64,000 nucleotides of DNA from Leptidea sinapis. Its lineage: Eukaryota; Arthropoda; Insecta; Lepidoptera; Pieridae. The DNA lies in assembly GCF_905404315.1 (NCBI RefSeq), contig NC_066275.1:8246001-8310000 (forward strand), given 5' to 3'. A model generated the notes under the pieces. It ran no database searches and was not told the DNA's origin. It was given only the letters and a program-made list of their open reading frames with translations. Position numbers and translations under genes: made by a program. This document shows, piece after piece, positions 11,163 to 22,189 of this stretch. Each line of letters begins with the position of its first letter. Positions within the stretch are counted from its first letter, which is position 1.

Positions 11163-11671
11163 CTTACAAGAGCCCATCCATTTCTTAAAAATAGAGAGTA
11201 TTAGTTCCGTTTTCTCGATAACATCTCAACACGGACCTAATCCATGATTAAGTATTTCTTACTGCCTTAAAATAATATGAACATTAATGAGAAAAAATAC
11301 TCTTCATCAGGCATTGTTGCCCAATTTGTAACTATCCCTATTTTTCAGATTAGCCAATATGAGCGCACTCGACTTTTCTTTAGTTAGTCTTGATGAAATG
11401 AACTATCTACCAGTTAAAGCCTCGTCAAAATCGGATCAAATGCTCGGAGAATAGCCAGAATAGACTATACCACATTGGTAGTTTGCCCTAATAATTAGGT
11501 ATCTTGTAAAAAATTAAATTCATTTAGTAAAGTATGTTATGATTCATGTAGCTCTAGAAGGATATGTCGAAGTAATATTTAAAAAAAAACATCCACGAAA
11601 GAGCTCTTGCTTCAGGACTTCCTATGTAGGATGGACTGCTACCTAATAGTCTTAATACTTTTAGTATCGAC

Positions 11672-11775
11672 CAGTGAGCACAAGATGCCGGCCTAGACTG
11701 CAAGGATTCCGGGTGATAAGCCGGAACCTTTTTCTGCCGGTAAGCAGTTATGGGCAAGCACCATAATTTGTGTTT
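11672..11775 (+). mobile_element. Degenerate head of element A
   Basis: ACCAGTGAGCACAAGATGCC, then CCGGAACCTTTTTCTGCCGG and TAAGCAGTTATGGGCAAGCA follow the order of the element A head (CCAGTGGGAGG, GATGCCGGC, TTTCTGCCGTGAAGCAG) with many changes. Confidence 0.5.
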
Positions 11776-12309
11776 CATTGCTCGAGTCGTCACTTATAAT
11801 AATAACATTACAAATGCATATTATGATTTTCTTCATTTAAATGTATCGGATAAGAAATAAAATGGGATGTGTGGATTTGTGGGATAAGATTAGAAATGAG
11901 GAAACAGCTGGTCACCTGGTGGACATTGTTAAGCCCCGCGCACCTCTAGCAATTAAAGGATTGACACGAATCAGGCCAATTAGATACCTACTAAACAACA
12001 TTTCCCTGTGTTGCCTATATAAATTTCAAAACAATGTACAATGAAGATTTATCCACAGGAGGTTCGTGAATGGATGTTTTTATATCGTGACATGAAATGG
12101 CACACATCTAGAGAATAGTATTTGATCTTTTGGTGTGTGGTGTAATAGTTGGGTTTGCGGGAGGAATCAGTTCCAATAGTTCTTCGGAACAATCCTTCTT
12201 ATAGTTACGGTAGTTTACACAATGAACTGATATAATAACTCAACGATATGCGATTGGGCTGTTTATAGCTACAAATTCTATTTCACTTCGAATACTTTTG
12301 TTCTGCCCA

Positions 12310-12480
12310 TTTGTTCGTCGAGCAATGTGCCCTGCCTACTGCCACTTTAATTTCTTGCGACTGTAGTGATGTACGCCTTACATACTCTTCTGCAGAACAC
12401 ACTTTGTTTAGCCACTATTTCAAATCGTCCTTGGAACTCTGTGCAAGGAAGCTCATTCTACATTTGATTGTAAATGGAAG
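12310..12480 (-). mobile_element. LINE debris (RTE block beside LINE B block)
   Basis: Reverse reading gives AAAGTGGCAGTAGGCAGGGC ACATTGC (KWQ.AGHIA of RTE LINEs) next to AATGAGCTTCCTTGCAC (WNELPC of LINE B). It is a patchwork of two decayed LINE ends. The 65-residue plus ORF is its shadow. Confidence 0.4.
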
Positions 12481-12499
12481 AAGGTACCGTGAAATGAAC

Positions 12500-14099
12500 C
12501 TAAAGTAAACCAAGGACAGGAAGCAGTACAGAAACCTAATTAAAATCGTGGCCCAGACTTAACGTTCACCAATGAAGAACACAATCGAGTAGAATAGATT
12601 TTTAATAATACAATTAGGAACTACTTTTTTGAAATAAGGTAAACATATCTTTATTTGCTTATTACTTTTCTAGTAAGAAGATACAACCGTCTCTCTATAT
12701 TTAAAAAAAGTTATTATTTACGTAATTTTTTGTTTCAGAAGTTTTGTATTATTAAGTAAACAAAATTGTCACTTTCCTGGTATAATAATGGACGCTTCTT
12801 AATCCAGTCTTTTTAAATGAATATAAATAAACCAGTCTAAGAATACCAAATTCTCGTTCTATAGATGGATTGCAAAAAGACCACACCCAGGGAATGGATT
12901 TAAATGTCATCGAACTTGTATCACCAAACTTTGTATTGTGATTGCATAAAGGAACTGAGTGTGAGTCAAGTACCAAATAAATTGGTTTTATTTCATAAAC
13001 TAAACAACTTACAAGAAAAGAAAAATCTACTAAAGAATTTTCAAATGTTTAGTAAAAAACTGAAAAAATATTTACGGCAATATTTAAAACATGAGTTATC
13101 AGAGAAATATAATTTATATCCTGACAGAGCAGGGAGGCAGAATAAAACAGATTCTTTTTAAAGTCATGTGGTCTGTATTAGAATAAGCTATTGATACAAG
13201 ATTCTCTTGGGTATAAAATTTATTACAAGTTAATACGACCTCCTGACAAGCCACGCACATGCTAACATAATTCACCTTTCCAAGTCATAATTTATTACTT
13301 AGGGTAACACTATCATCTTTCTCTACAATTCCTACTTATTAGAAAGAGACAAGCGAATTGTTGTTGATTTAAAAATCGTTTATTGGTATTTAATTTAGAG
13401 AGTGTTGTGGTTTTATTTTATTTTGAATAGTCTCTAGTTGGGCGAGGCTATTAATTCAGATTTTTTCGAATTGGAAGATTTATGGAATATATGGACTGAG
13501 GTAAATGAACTTATTGGAAACTTCACAGGTAAAAATTAGTTGGACACATAGTTACAAGTTTATTGGAATTTTAATGTTACAATATATATTTTGTGCTTAG
13601 ATATTTAAGAGACACATATAGATAATAGACAGATATTTTAATAACAGCAATGCAGTGGCGTTTAGGATTTTTGAGCAATCAAAATTCTTAGCTGCATCGA
13701 AATCTGAGAGATCTGATGAGACTATAAGATGTAGTTCTGTATTCCGGTTGGTGTTTCATTTCGTAATTAGCATATATTGTCAAAGTCTTTATAAATGTTC
13801 ATAAAAGAGATAAAATATACAGAATACGAGCTAAGACCCAAACCGATACATCATTAGTACCTGCTGGCAGAATAAGGTGCTACTGTCGTATCCAACTACC
13901 GTCATTCAACTAGTAAACACTTCCTGTGCTTTTGTGTTGAAAATGTACAGTTTATGCTCGATTTTTTAAGTTTATTATTCTTAATTCTCGCAAGATTTTA
14001 CAACATAAAATAAGTTGATTATAATAAATAAAGAAAGGTAATTAATTATTGAGGTGCTGTTATATTTACTCCAAAACGAATTACTTAGAAGATTACAAT
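12500..14099. other. AT-rich intergenic DNA, nothing clearly recognised
   Basis: No coding similarity. A faint element-A-like run at about 13655-13750 (AATGCAGTGGCG...AAAATTCTTAGCTGC...GACTATAAGATGT) is too decayed to call. The ORFs at 12752-13161 on both strands lie in AT-rich sequence and match nothing I recognise. Confidence 0.5.
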
Positions 14100-14206
14100 T
14101 GAAGGCCGGCAACGGTCCTGTGATTCCCCTAGTGTTGATTGAAGAGACTTTGTGTGGCGGTGATAACTTAACAACCCGTTTGCTACTCCTCTTCCATAAA
14201 AAACAA
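14100..14206 (+). mobile_element. LINE B 3' tail fragment
   Basis: GAAGGCCGGCAACGGTCCTG TGATTCC, GTGTGGCGGTGATAACTTAA and CTCTTCCATAAAAAA match the LINE B end seen intact at 22600-22670 and 35215-35330. Confidence 0.65.
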
Positions 14207-14499
14207 TGTTTATTACAAATAGGTATGTGTTAACTGAAACATTAACTCAAAAAACAAATGTAAATTTTATATACAAAAAAATGCATTTAGTTTAAGAATA
14301 TTTAATATAATTATATTAAATTTGATGCTATTTTCCAGAAAAAATTTTTATAATATGGGTTTATTAGCATAAATTTAATAACAATTTCTGAAGCGCATCT
14401 CTGTCACGGATGATTTTACGTTCGCCATGTACAAAACACTAGTAATGGTACATAATAATACATAATTACTTAATTCAACACTTAATTTGCAATTGAATA

Positions 14500-14700
14500 T
14501 AAATTTGCATGCGATGCATTGAAAATACATTCGCTATCGCGTTCACACAGTTCAGTATTGCTAGCGAGTGAAAGAGACAGCTCTAATGCTGTTATTCTGG
14601 TGCAATTGACGCATGCGCTTTGCAATCTTGTTTGGTGCGTCCCCTTCCGACGTTTCTTCATGTTCTATTGGGTAGATCTGTTGGAAAGTGGGGTGCGAAT
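14500..14700. promoter_or_regulatory. Moderately GC-rich, possibly regulatory stretch
   Basis: CGCTATCGCGTTCACACAGT, TGCTAGCGAGTGAAAGAGAC, ACGCATGCGC and TTCCGACGTTTC stand out from the AT-rich surroundings and match none of the repeats in the window. The 107-residue plus ORF across it (14519-14842) ends in AT-rich sequence and has no recognisable domain. Regulatory status is only a guess from composition. Confidence 0.2.
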
Positions 14701-14879
14701 GTTGTTGAAAGTTGTTTTAGCATGGAAAACTTTTGAAATTATACAAATTTTCTTTTTACAGATCGTGATCGGATTTTACAACTACACTGAACATGAAATA
14801 ATCTTGGGTTATAGAATGGTGTTAGTATTTCTGTACTTATAAAAGGTAGGTATTTTTCTATTACGATAACAGCAGTGAT

Positions 14880-15560
14880 TTTCTCACTTATTAAGAATTA
14901 ACCGTAGCATTTGGTGTTTATGACATAAATTAAGTCGTCAACAAAATATATTTAACATGTAGGAACGATTCCGTTATATTTTTTAATTTTAGGATGAGTT
15001 TTCTGATAGCGACTTTGTCCGATTAGAATCAGCTTTTATCGCACCATAAGGGAATGTTGGGGGTATTATTAAGTGCTCTGTTTGTCCTATTATATCTATC
15101 TGCAAACGTTACTTTCTACTTTACTAAATTTAATCAAAACTGTTTGTGACAGATGTAATCATCTATCTACTTTCAGTGAACTTTGTGTATCTATTAGAGG
15201 CAATATTGTTGTTATTTTAAGGCCAATATTTTTTTCTTTCTATAAGTGTTAAATCATTATTATATTCACTTCACTGACTTTTGTTGTTTTGAAGTTTTTG
15301 GAATGTAGAGTTCAACTAAAAAGTATTCATTATTAACGATTTCTTTAAACAGATAAGTCTTAACTTACTATTAACGCATTCTTATGAAATATATCAATGA
15401 TTTTAAATGAAAAAAGAAAAGAAAATAGAGAAACAGATGGGCGGACGATATTCGGGTAACGGGCTGGAACAAGGAAAACCAGGGTCTAAATACCTAACCA
15501 TCTTTTATTTTCTGTAGATAGTGCCTGTGAAAATCTTGCTTTAATCATTATTTCTTACTT
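14880..15560. other. AT-rich intergenic DNA
   Basis: No ORF, RNA gene or repeat is recognised. Confidence 0.5.
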
Positions 15561-15564
15561 TGAG

Positions 15565-15800
15565 CTGAGTCTACCAACAGTGCGTCTTTCGGTACGTGGC
15601 CTGGTCGCCATTCGAGGACTTTATTGCCCTAGTATATTGCGCTATTCATATAAATACCTACGTGGGGCGTTCTAAATTTTTCCGAATTATCATCATCTTG
15701 AAAGATATATACTCCCGCTCGATCGCTGCTTGTTTTGGAATCTTTGAAATAAATCCATTATTCTTTTTTCTATGTCCGACACCATATCACCATGACGATC
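15565..15800 (-). mobile_element. RTE-like LINE remnant
   Basis: Reverse reading gives AAAGTCCTCGAATGGCGACC, then ACGTACCGAAAGACGCACTG TTGG (KVLEWRP..VPKDALLV). It matches the stretch at 17645-17695 (CAGAAAAGTCCTAGAATGACAA...) and at 48575-48600 in the two better RTE remnants. The 70-residue plus ORF (15596-15808) is antisense to it. Confidence 0.55.
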
Positions 15801-15825
15801 TCGGTTGAATCTGGTAAGCATTTTT

Positions 15826-15921
15826 ACCAGTGGGAGGCTCCTTTGCACTGGTTGACGGTTAGATTATGGGTACTACAACGGCGCCTAATTCTGCCGTGAA
15901 GCAGTAAGGTATAAGCATTAT
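15826..15921 (+). mobile_element. Head of element A only
   Basis: ACCAGTGGGAGGCTCCTTTG through GTGAAGCAGTAAGGTATAAG, then an abrupt change to AT-rich sequence. The poly(A) side is absent. Confidence 0.7.
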
Positions 15922-16713
15922 TAAAATAACATATGAAATTAGTTTGAAAGGTGCTACATCCAATATAATTCTTATAATAAATCGGGAGATTTTGTATAGT
16001 CACTAATAATAATATCTATTAATTTCATCACTGAAAATTATTTTCCTGTACTTCCCTTAATATTTATAAAATGGTGGACAAATCTCTGATAGGACTCCAA
16101 GGCCCCCGCCCGGCTTCGCTGTAAAAGCCTTTAGAGATATCAGCACAGACCAAGTTTTTAGTTATGGGCCCCGTTTTGGGGTCTTCAATACGTAAATGTA
16201 TTTTTCTTTTCTTCAAAAAAAAAACAAATTTCTGATGTGATTACAAGTAAGATTCTCCTCTGCGCAGATTGCCAGCAAGATGGGTGGTAACCAAGCAGTA
16301 GTGTATCGAACACCTTTTATGTTTCGGATAATGAAACGGAGTGAATAGACATCTGAAAAAATCTGTACGGAAGTACAAATCCATAAATTGGAAAAGTTTT
16401 GTAACCATACATAAACATATTCTAATAAGATTCCACTGGAATCTATTTATAATAATATGTTATTGTAGGGGTACGTACCTATATATATTCCTGTAACGAA
16501 TGGAAAATGAAAGTTTTAAGGGAATTTTACAAGTTTTGGATTTATATAAATACTTTACACATATAGATGAATAACAAACAGTTTTCTAATACTATAGATG
16601 AAATAAACACTCTAAAATTAGCAAACGATAAGTAACATTGTAAAATATTATACAATAAATATATAAAAAAACTAAGTTTCATTTACATTCCCATTAGCCT
16701 TCTTCTATATATA

Positions 16714-16894
16714 TTCCGCCAATATTTGTCCTTAAAAAATTCGACAAGTGTTTTGCCTTTACACGAGGCATCCTCAAAATCTCAAAATCTGGCACGAAAC
16801 TCATACCAGATTTTGGCGAGACAACACGTCCTGAGGATGCCTCGTGTAGAAGCGAAACACGTGTCAAATTGTTTAACGACAAATATTGGCGGAA
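16714..16894. repeat. Foldback element, copy 1
   Basis: A perfect 16-base terminal inverted repeat, TTCCGCCAATATTTGT (16714-16729) against its complement (16879-16894), encloses a second inverted pair. In that pair TTACACGAGGCATCCTCA (about 16760-16776) faces TGAGGATGCCTCGTGTAGAA (about 16831-16850). A CACGTG lies in the right arm near 16858. A second copy with the same blocks is at 41381-41562. The ORFs on both strands (62 and 79 residues) are read through the palindrome. Confidence 0.8.
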
Positions 16895-17059
16895 TTAACA
16901 CTAAAGAAAACTCAAATCATTTGTATACTTCTTTTTTTAGTATATTTTCAATAATAAGTCACTGATCATTTATACGTCTTGATAGACTAGATAGACTAAT
17001 AGAATAGTCTAGATAGACGACAACTGTGAAAACATCGAAAATAATTGAGATACAAATAA

Positions 17060-17152
17060 ACACAAAGTGACATACAAGTCGCGAGTGTAAGACGTAGCTT
17101 AAAGACGCACACTAAAATAATAAGTCAGGCCTGTTTTCATCGGTTGTCTTTC
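17060..17152. repeat. Two-copy repeat, copy 1
   Basis: ACAAAGTGACATACAAGTCG CGAGTGTAAGACGTAGCTT, GACGCACACT and GGCCTGTTTTCAT recur at 57401-57494 in the same order. Family not recognised. Confidence 0.6.
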
Positions 17153-17439
17153 AGCAAGGCTATGGATTGTGTTTTGTGAAAGGGCTACTGAGATTAAATG
17201 TCACTGATTAATAATTAATGTATGTTTTGTGAATATCTAGATAAAATATATGAAAAAATGTTTTTTTTTTTCATATAAATAGCGCGACAGTAAGTGATGC
17301 TGATATATCCTATGGGTGCTCATAGGAATTTGACGAATGCTACTTACTACATTCGATCGAAAATCGCAAATCGCCCGAATCGTAATCTAGCATATAAATA
17401 ATATAGTATGTATGTATATATTGAGTAGTTATTGATGAC

Positions 17440-17830
17440 TTAAGGTGGTCGCTAACTATGGTTCTAAGGAGAAAGCTCATGGTCGCTCAGAGGGCAATGA
17501 AGAAGGCTCTGCTCGGTGTTTCCCTGCGATATCGAATCAGAAATGAGGAGAACCGTAGGAGAACCAAAGTCACTGATATAGCCCAAATAATTGCAAAACT
17601 GAAGAGGCAGTCGGCACGGCACATAGTTGGACGGCCGGTCGGTCAGAAAAGTCCTAGAATGACAACCACGTACCGGAAGACGCAGTGTTGGTAGGCTCCC
17701 CACAAGATAGACCAACGATCTGGTCAAGATCGCCGGAATATGTTGGATGAGGGCAGCGCAGGACCGATCGTCGTGGAGATGTCGTCAGGGGGGGCCTTTA
17801 TCCAGCATGTCTTCCGGCTGATGATGATGA
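17440..17830 (+). mobile_element. RTE-like LINE C-terminal fragment
   Basis: Reading plus: LMVAQRAMKKALLGVSLR, YRIRNEENRRRTKVTDIAQ and IAKLKRQ, then frame slips and WMRAAQDRSSWRCR. This is the standard C-terminal succession of RTE-clade proteins (Q.AMERAMLGVSLRD.IRNEEIRRRT.VTDIAQ..AKLKWQWAGH). It includes the tail GGCCTTTATCCAGCATGTCT TCCGGCTGATGATGATGATA. It is pseudogenised: the KWQWAGH block is disrupted and several frames are needed. Confidence 0.75.
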
Positions 17831-18206
17831 TAATATTTTTTATCTGTTCATATTAGCATTAACTGCAACTACAATACAGTTTTTTTAAGAAAAAAGGAAA
17901 AACTTCGTTAGCCGCGTTAGGACTTTGGGTTTGCGTTCGCGCCACCGACATACGACGTTTTGTGGTACATTAGTGCTGAGTGTATCATATAAGTGAAATT
18001 GAATGGATTTACTAAAAAGTTCAATGTGCATTGTTTAAATAGTGTTTTTGTTTGATTATTATTGAAAATAATTTTTTAAAAATAAATTGAAATTAATAAT
18101 TATTTAATTGTTTTTAAACATTATGAAATTTAAAATTTTAATAGCTATTACAAGTTCTAAGTTTTCACTTCTATCAGCATCTCTTCAACTGCCAATATTT
18201 TTACCA

Positions 18207-18343
18207 GTCCTGTAGTTTCACTAGTTACGGCCCACTTCAAACCGAAGTGCAATAATGCTTGTGCTTTTCAATTTGATGGCAGAAAAAGGCGACATTGTGG
18301 TATCCATCTAGCTGGTATCCTGTACAAAGTAGCCTCCCTCGGG
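18207..18343 (-). mobile_element. Head half of element A
   Basis: GTTTCACTAGTTACGGCCCA through CCTGTACAAAGTAGCCTCCC; it lacks the poly(A) side and is well diverged. Confidence 0.6.
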
Positions 18344-18380
18344 TGAAACAGTATAGTTTTGTTATTTCCTACACACTAAT

Positions 18381-18700
18381 AGCCTTAACACATAGTAGGA
18401 TTTGGTACGGCTGAACCATCGGACGAAGTCTGGTAGCGGACCATATTCGATGGTATGTCGTAATTCCATCGCACAAAATTATTGTTACTGCCCTCCGGAC
18501 CGTGCCAAAGTACGACATCGGACCAATTGGTGCGAGGCGCTCTCCGGACCGTCCAATGGTTCACCCGTACCAAATCCTATCATGAGTTAATGCTATAATA
18601 ATTATTTTGTGCGATGAACAATGCGACATGCCGTCGAATATGTGCGGTACCGGACCTCCTCCGCTGGTGCGGCCGTACCAGTCCGACCGATGTGTTTAGG
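18381..18700. repeat. Complex interleaved inverted repeat (MITE-like)
   Basis: First pair: GTAGGATTTGGTACGG (about 18395-18410) faces its complement within 18552-18584, with 33-base arms about 88% matched. Second pair: CCATATTCGATGGTATGTCG (18441-18460) and CCATCGCACAAAATTATT (about 18466-18483) face ATGCGACATGCCGTCGAATA (18621-18640) and TAATTATTTTGTGCGATGAA (about 18599-18618). The arms alternate X-Y-X'-Y'. The motif CTCCGGACCGT occurs twice (18493, 18543). GC-richer than its surroundings. The short ORFs here derive from the palindrome. Confidence 0.65.
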
Positions 18701-19012
18701 ATATCAACGCAGATCTGTGTCACAGTAAATATATTTGAATGGCTGCCAAAGACCTTCCTCATCCTCAGCGCCGTACTTAATGCAATCCATCTATTTAATT
18801 ATCTATATATCTATTTCAACAATCGCATCATAATTATTATAGGTAGGAAGTCAGATAGAGTTTATATTAGAAATGCTGTGAATGTTTGCAATTTTCAAAA
18901 TAGTACAGCCTCTATACCTATTCCGCTGTGCAAGAATTCCGCTGAAGAATGTGTGGTGATTGGTATTGATGTTATAACAGAGGCACATGAGAAATTATAT
19001 TTTTTAGTATGT

Positions 19013-19125
19013 GCGACGGGTGTAATACCTCTGGTGTTGTAAAAGAATGTGGGCTGCGGTGATCACTTAACATCAGTTGACCCGAACGCTCGTTTGCCCT
19101 CCTTTTCCATTTTCAAACACCATCA
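19013..19125 (+). mobile_element. LINE B 3' tail fragment
   Basis: GGTGTAATACCTCTGGTGTT GTAAAAGAATGTGGG, GCGGTGATCACTTAACATCA and CGCTCGTTTGCCCTCC match the LINE B tail. The long plus ORF that ends here (18614-19042) starts in the inverted repeat and is not a gene. Confidence 0.65.
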
Positions 19126-19312
19126 AAACCAATTTTGTGATGCGATGTTATACTTCAAATGATATTATATAGGTAAATAGCACACTCCCATAGCAACGAT
19201 GTCATCTTTTCAGTAAGCCCACTGACCTTGAATCGTAAGAACAGAAAACTCATAATAAAGAGATCATAATATTATATTATAAACATTTAAAAAATGTTTC
19301 GTCAACAATCAT

Positions 19313-19399
19313 AGATGGCGCTGTATTTTATTCAAGTTGCAATAGGGTGTTGTGCCTCGCTTAACTGGCTGTGGCAGTCTTGCGCGATAAGCGCCCTCT
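19313..19399. promoter_or_regulatory. Pair of facing CTCF-like motifs
   Basis: AGATGGCGC at 19313-19321 (plus) and GCGCCCTCT at 19391-19399 (AGAGGGCGC on minus) both fit the AGRKGGCGS core of CTCF sites. They point toward each other 78 bases apart. CTCF is a known insulator protein in insect Hox clusters. AGATGGCGC also occurs within insect repeats, so function is inference. Confidence 0.3.
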
Positions 19400-19516
19400 A
19401 TGCTGACACACTTCAGTGTGAAATTTGTTTTAATCAAAATTGTTTTGAATTTCTTTAACCCTTGTTTGCTCCATCAGAATGATTTTTTTTTGTGTCAAAG
19501 ATCAAGATTAAATCAG

Positions 19517-19806
19517 GTTTTTTTATGAATATAAGGGACGAGACGATAAAGACGTTCAGCTGATGGTAACTGATACGCCTTCCCCATTACAATGCAATGC
19601 CGTTCGGGATTCTTGAAAATGCCAAAATTCCTTGAGAATATATTATCATAATATCTCAAGTCTTATTTGCCCAGTATTTTCAACTACGGCGCCCTTCAGA
19701 CCGAAACACAATTATGCTTACACATTACTGCTTTACTGCAGAAATAGGCGCAGTTGTGGTACTCAAATTCTGCTTCGGCATCCTAGGCAAAGGAGCCTCC
19801 CATTGG
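19517..19806 (-). mobile_element. Element A, near full length
   Basis: T-run and TATAAGGGACGAGACGATAA at the left, AGGAGCCTCCCATTGG at the right. The middle is shortened: the GACATAAGATGTTAAG part is partly lost. The 92-residue ORF (19632-19910) is read through its right half. Confidence 0.75.
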
Positions 19807-19809
19807 CAA

Positions 19810-21170
19810 CGATTCATTCATATTTTGCAGCAGTGGAAACTAATCTGTACGACACGCCATCATTCTTAAAATCTGGATGCAGAACCTTCCTTAGTATGCG
19901 TTTTAAATAATTTTCTATCACGTATTACTAATCTGTGATGAACACTATGACTTGGTTTTATCAAATAAAGCACGTACGCATTCCTCAAAGGCCGGTGATG
20001 AAATCGCTAGAAGTGAAACTATGTGAAGCAGTAGAACTTACTTATGTGAACTATTCATCCGGGTAGTTACTGTCTAATTATTTATGATGCAAGATGACAA
20101 TGCACTAGTAATTTTGTGTGGGTGTCATCAGACAATGCTAAGTCATCCTAGTTCTCTGGCTTATGAGCGCAGAGTGATGTGAAGAGAGTATTATTGCATC
20201 AGGTTTAGTCCACATTAAATGAACAAGGGTGAATTGTAAGAGGGTACTTTTCTTAAGTTTAAAAAGAAACTATTTTTGGAAGGGAACACAGTTTATTTAA
20301 AGATAACTTTTACACAGCACTAGATACAACTTTTGATACAGTTTTACGCTAGGTTATACGTTTTAGCTTTCATCTTCATAGACTACACTTGGATTCTTTC
20401 ATGCACACTGAAAGTCATTCGGCGGGAAGAAACAAGGTACGTCCTTTGGCCGGCTTGGAAACCGAAAATGAGATTAATATATTCATATTATTGCAGATCT
20501 AACATAATCATCGCTCACTCGCTTTTTCTTAGCCGTCGACACACTATCTATTCTTTGTTAGCATTATTTCGCTGTTACTATGAAAAGACTAACAAAAAAC
20601 TTAATTTTAAATCAATTAATCCAAAAAATATTCGTGTATGTACTGTGTCATAAAGCACTATTTATATAGTGCTTAGAAATTGCAATTTAATTCAATTTGA
20701 AACAAACGCGGATCTTTCGATACACGGATATTTTATTAAAAAAATTATAAATTTATGCATTCAATTATTATAATCAATGATGTATTACAATATAAATAAT
20801 ACATTTATTTTATTCAATCGATCCCACAGTTCAACCATTAAAATCATTATTTTTACTAACACACTCAACCAAACTTTGAATTGAGCTTCCTTGCACCGTG
20901 TTTCTATGCCGATAGACGGACGATATATTGGGTTTCTTCAAAAAACAGCTGCTATGATTCTTCTGGTATTGCTGAAGAATAGAGTGATCACATTTTTCAT
21001 AAAAAAATTAACTAAACACATATTGTTGACGAGAAGCGGAACAAACGTGTGTCTGAAATCGAGACTATGCTTTGCAAAGTCTCGGAATGACGACCCCATT
21101 TTGTCCAATTCAACCCCAAAAAGACACAAGTTTGTGAGTTAGCCGCTAAAAAGTCTCCCTTCTATCGAGT
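19810..21170. other. Intergenic DNA without recognised features
   Basis: AT-rich. The 106-residue plus ORF at 20333-20653 and the 83-residue ORF at 20891-21142 have no recognisable domain, and frames open on both strands at 20938-21142 suggest chance. Confidence 0.5.
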
Positions 21171-21174
21171 GACT

Positions 21175-21695
21175 TTTAGTTCCATGGTCATTTGGAAGAG
21201 AAAGCCAAACTGGCCTCTAAAAGCTTAATGTACTCAGTAAGGCGAGACAGTACTTCACTATAAGCCACCGCTTGCATATATATAAGGCGCAAATTCGACC
21301 TCAGATGGAGTACTGTTCTCACCTCTGGACGGGTGCTCCCCAGTACCAGCTTCTTCCATTTGACCGCATACAACGAAGAGCGGCTCGAATAATCGACGAC
21401 CAAGTCATTACGTGCTAAGTACCACATGCATCAGGTTGACGTCTGGCATTCCACTACCGCGCGTTTTGCAAGAAATTTCTTGCCTCGCACAACCACTTTC
21501 TAGAATTAATTACCGGCTGCGGTTTTCCGAACCGATACGACTTAGGGACCTTCAAGAAAAGAGCATACTCCCGCCTTAGGTACGGCCAGCCTCATGACAC
21601 CTGATGTTGCGGATGACCATGGGCGGCTGACTCACCTCTCCCAATCCCGTGACCCTCTTGCCCGTTTGCCCCCTCTTATATATAAAAAAAATTTT
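21175..21695 (+). mobile_element. LINE B-related C-terminal fragment (diverged subfamily)
   Basis: Plus reading with stops and slips gives GHLEEKAKLASKSLM, FDLRWSTVL-type sequence (frame-shifted RPQMEYCSHLW), PQYQLLPFDRIQRRAARI, then HQVDVWHSTTARFARNFLPR and a CATAAAAA-like end (TATATATAAAAAAA). The order matches LINE B at 34376-34960. Many frameshifts: a dead copy. Confidence 0.65.
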
Positions 21696-22189
21696 TTGAA
21701 ATTAACGTTTACTCTTTCCTGTATTACTGCGATAACCAGACAATATATAGGGCAGGGTAATTAACTACAATTAAATGTGCTCGTCTGGTAATTCAAATAA
21801 AAGTAACTAACAGTATAACGCAAATTAATTTACTTATTTGAAATTAAAGATCATTTTCTGGTGGTTTTCAAAAACTAAGGACACTCGCTACAGCTATCCA
21901 AAAAAACTTCTGTCAGCCTGCCATTCCATTACCGCTCTTGGATGATGGCTCAAAACGCGAAAGGCAGTCAATCTTCAGGGCTCTCCTTTGACGTCTAACT
22001 CGACTTTGGATTACCAACACTGTTTATTCTGCAGTATGCCTGAGGTAATAGTCTAGTATAGTGCCTTGAGTAAGGCGATTCTCACCTTAGACATCACAAT
22101 TGGGTTAAGGCATTCTCGCAATCGCGCTGCGGACATAAGCTATTGAATTTACGTTTATAATTATTTATTTATTTTGCGAAATTAAACAC

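Noticed and set aside
14519..14842. 107-residue plus-strand ORF
   Set aside because: No known motif, AT-rich second half, no sign of codon constraint; kept only as a possible regulatory stretch.
18614..19042. 142-residue plus-strand ORF
   Set aside because: It begins in the inverted repeat at 18381-18700 and ends in a LINE B tail, and shows no recognisable domain.
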